From Paraglomus occultum (Eukaryota; Glomeromycota; Glomeromycetes; Paraglomerales; Paraglomeraceae), in contig CAJVPJ010000673.1 of NCBI GenBank assembly GCA_910592205.1, positions 1 to 19,209 of the forward strand: a DNA stretch of 19,209 bases. Reading direction: 5' to 3'. Made by a program: the position numbers and the translations under genes. Below are positions 19,139-19,209 of the stretch, one piece after another (within the stretch, counting starts at the first letter, position 1; every line of letters begins with the position of its first letter). The notes under the pieces were generated by a model, which was given only the letters and a program-made list of their open reading frames with translations, made no database searches and was not told the origin of the DNA.

Positions 19139-19209
19139 CACTCACTGGACAAAAGTCTACGTAATTTTTGTCGATCACATAGTAAAACATATGAAAAATC
19201 TATTTTTTC
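19139..19209 (+). mobile_element. Possible left end of a second Tc1-like element, cut by window edge
   Basis: After a TA (19137-19138) the sequence reads CACTCACTGGACAAAAGTCT, then ACGTAATTTTT. The layout (CA-start after TA, GG/CC-ACAAAAGT core, then TAATTTTT) resembles the terminal repeat at 13662. No coding part or opposite end is within view, so this is a suggestion only. Confidence 0.3.

Overview
The window is eukaryotic nuclear DNA and looks fungal: AT-rich, with compact genes split by 70-140 bp GT..AG introns, long AT-rich intergenic gaps and a Tc1/mariner transposon. The genes use the standard code: the SET2 homologue ends in TGA and all its tryptophans are TGG. Gene content, base composition and a block of Mollicutes-like coding sequence suggest an early-diverging fungus that carries Mycoplasma-related endobacteria. 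Glomeromycotina (arbuscular mycorrhizal fungi) is the best guess and Endogonales or Mortierellomycotina the alternatives. The lineage is inference.

Layout. (1) 1-878, minus: 5' part of an unrecognised gene with an acidic stretch, interrupted by a single in-frame TAG. (2) 1552-2594, plus: six-exon RRP46, a ring subunit of the RNA exosome. (3) 4275-7592, minus: seven-exon SET2 histone H3-K36 methyltransferase with AWS, SET, post-SET, autoinhibitory-like, WW-like, coiled-coil and SRI regions. (4) 7593 to about 11050: long AT-rich gap with no supported gene. (5) 11052-12264, plus: coding sequence that makes sense when TGA is read as Trp (code 4). It has two coiled-coil frames and a zinc-ribbon ORF, seven internal TGA codons but no internal TAA or TAG, an overlap of neighbouring ORFs, a Shine-Dalgarno-like site, and two frame breaks. 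It looks like DNA from a Mollicutes endosymbiont lodged in a fungal chromosome. (6) 13662-15021: complete but decayed Tc1-like element with 30 bp terminal inverted repeats at a TA target. (7) 16210-16673, plus: two-exon Alba-fold protein resembling the RNase P/MRP subunit Rpp25/Pop6. (8) 17141-18911, plus: five-exon Cdc1/Ted1/PGAP5-type membrane metallophosphoesterase. (9) The right edge may hold the start of a second Tc1-like inverted repeat.

The four well-supported fungal genes are housekeeping genes of RNA processing (RRP46, Rpp25-like), transcription-coupled chromatin marking (SET2) and ER GPI-anchor remodelling (TED1-like). They do not form an operon or pathway. The unusual part is the code-4 block, together with the nearby transposon, in the 8.6 kb gap between SET2 and the Rpp25-like gene. 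Exon boundaries were set by hand from splice consensus and reading-frame continuity, so single junctions may be off by a few bases.
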